From the NCBI GenBank assembly GCA_039621445.1, contig CP154954.1, forward strand, positions 63,012,046 through 63,076,045: 64,000 nucleotides of DNA, read 5' to 3'. Source of the stretch: Euglena gracilis (lineage: Eukaryota; Euglenida; Euglenophyceae; Euglenales). The notes under the pieces were generated by a model, which saw only the letters and a list, made by a program, of their open reading frames with translations, had not been told where the DNA came from and searched no databases. Position numbers and translations under genes: made by a program. The stretch's first letter is position 1. Each line of letters opens with the position of its first letter. Positions 62,770 through 64,000 of the stretch are shown in pieces.

Positions 62770-63804
62770 TCAAATTGTGGGAAACGTCACCACATTTGCA
62801 GGAAGTTTGTTCCAAACGAGCAATCCGCTCTTCCAGTTGTTGAGCAAAAGCTCTTTGTACATAGTTTTTGTGTATTTGTGCAAAATTTTGATGAAAAGTC
62901 GCGTTTTCATCACCCAAACACAAAATGCGTTCTTGGGACTGTTGTACAACATTGGACACAGTTGAAAATTGCTAATATGCGACATATGAGCCAAGTTCCG
63001 CACCCGTAGGCGCTTAATCCCGTTGTTGTAACCGGGACTGCATTTGTTGCATTGCATAAATTGTTTTTCTAGCTGTATATACAGTTGTTGTAGATTTTGT
63101 TGTAAATGTGAAAATTTTGCGTTATTCCGCGATTCCGCGGTGTGGAGGGTCTCTTGTACCGGTTGGAAATTTTGTCCCAAGTTGTTGCGCAAAAATGCGT
63201 CAAAACCTTGGTGAAGGTCCTGAAAGTCCATTGTAGTGGAGTTAAAAATCTTTTGGCAAAATTGTCCAAATTCTTGAATATATTGCCACAGGAAGTCCAC
63301 TTTGCCGAAAACGGCCTTGTGACTGTCTTCATCAAATTGTATGACTTGGTTTAGTGTTTTAGCACAATTTTCGATGCATGCTTCGATGTGTCGAAATTGC
63401 TGTTGTAGTCGGTGGTTCTCCGGCAAATTTGCGACTACGCGCTCAACGGGATTACTGGAGAACTCATCTCGGTCTTCCTCGGAGTCATTGCCCATGGGAA
63501 CAATGATACCGGCAGTGTCCGGGACCACCAACCGCATTTCTGCGGACCAAGGTAGTCCGAGGATTTCTCCCAATTGTGGAGGGGGAGCAAGTCCCGACTG
63601 GGGCTTACCGGTGGTAGAGCCGGGGGGGGGGGTTGGAAAAAACAAGGTGTTTCCAACCCTTCCTCGTAAGGGGGGGAGCTCTGCTGGCAATTGGGTGCCA
63701 AAAGGCACTAATTGCCAGTCCCGTTCGGGCATTCTGCCCACTTGTGAGTCAGACTCCGCAGAGGCGGAGGGGGGCCGTAGACCCATTGTAGGGTTATGTT
63801 GCAC
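62770..63804 (-). CDS. Retroelement coiled-coil ORF
   Basis: Pro-rich N-terminal part (RPPSASAESDSQVG), an acidic stretch (GNDSEEDRDEFSSN), then helical segments (RLQQQFRHIEACIENCAKTL, KFSHLQQNLQQLYIQLEKQF) and CNKCSPGYNN. The frame is open upstream of the first possible start and continues toward the window edge. No database family recognised. C/A-rich coding strand as in gag and pol. Confidence 0.6.
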   Translation of the reverse strand: MQHNPTMGLRPPSASAESDSQVGRMPERDWQLVPFGTQLPAELPPLRGRVGNTLFFPTPPPGSTTGKPQSGLAPPPQLGEILGLPWSAEMRLVVPDTAGIIVPMGNDSEEDRDEFSSNPVERVVANLPENHRLQQQFRHIEACIENCAKTLNQVIQFDEDSHKAVFGKVDFLWQYIQEFGQFCQKIFNSTTMDFQDLHQGFDAFLRNNLGQNFQPVQETLHTAESRNNAKFSHLQQNLQQLYIQLEKQFMQCNKCSPGYNNGIKRLRVRNLAHMSHISNFQLCPMLYNSPKNAFCVWVMKTRLFIKILHKYTKTMYKELLLNNWKSGLLVWNKLPANVVTFPTI

Positions 63805-64000
63805 CGCAAATGCGGCTGTTTTAACGGTGGGTCCGCGAATGCGGGTTGGGTCCGTAGACCCTTGGGGGGGGGGTGTACCGCCGAAGCGGCTTGGGTCCGA
63901 AGACCCTTGAAGGGGGGGGCACCGCTGAAGCGACTTGTTGTAGGGGGAGGGGCGTCGCTAATGCGGTTTTGGTTCGAAAACCCAGTTGTGGGGGGGTACC
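63805..64000 (-). repeat. Tandem AAGGGTCT(T/A)CGGACCCAA repeat
   Basis: On the minus strand, units AAGGGTCT(T/A)CGGACCCAA followed by GC-rich CGCxTxxGCGG occur at least twice, with poly-C spacers. GGGTCT...GGACCC is self-complementary. The element runs out of the window here. Confidence 0.7.

Overview
The window is nuclear DNA of a eukaryote, most likely a euglenid (Euglena-like). Exons are short, GC-rich and strongly G/C at third codon positions. They are separated by introns of two kinds. Some are ordinary GT..AG. Others begin NNN-CAG and end CTG-N5, with the two ends complementary, which is the published signature of euglenid nonconventional introns. At least eleven junctions here follow that rule and most keep reading frame. 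Three proposed start codons lie 4-10 bases after a pyrimidine-rich AG, as expected for spliced-leader trans-splicing. Introns and intergenic DNA are full of microsatellites, poly-G/poly-C runs and dispersed repeats, so most long open frames in the window are repeat artefacts.

Layout. 1-5.3 kb: two inverted copies of a ~0.9 kb repeat flank the last two recognisable exons of a malate dehydrogenase gene (minus strand). 9.5-17.4 kb (plus): an endonuclease/exonuclease/phosphatase (EEP) family protein with an N-terminal IQ motif, in about eleven exons. 21.98-23.11 kb (plus): a complete three-exon GNAT acetyltransferase of bacterial type. 26.8-40.1 kb (plus): a gene whose 5' exons encode a membrane anchor and whose 3' exons encode a tartrate-resistant (purple) acid phosphatase-like metallophosphoesterase; joining the two halves is an inference. 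40.9-47.3 kb (plus): a protein with an N-terminal SAM domain and a downstream transmembrane segment. 47.8 kb: one exon of an unrecognised gene. 49.6-52.5 kb: large (ATAC)n arrays, the second with a higher-order repeat. 52.8-64 kb (minus): a degraded LTR-type retroelement carrying coiled-coil gag-like ORFs, a capsid domain, two zinc knuckles, a split aspartic protease, reverse transcriptase and an RNase H fragment, followed by a Pro/Gln-rich ORF where an integrase would normally be expected.

The cellular genes are unrelated and mostly point the same way; each seems to be its own transcription unit. Several conserved domains are interrupted by single extra bases in or beside short homopolymers. 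That pattern suggests assembly indels, although pseudogenisation cannot be excluded from sequence alone. All exon limits are manual calls from splice motifs, reading phase and protein similarity recalled from known families.
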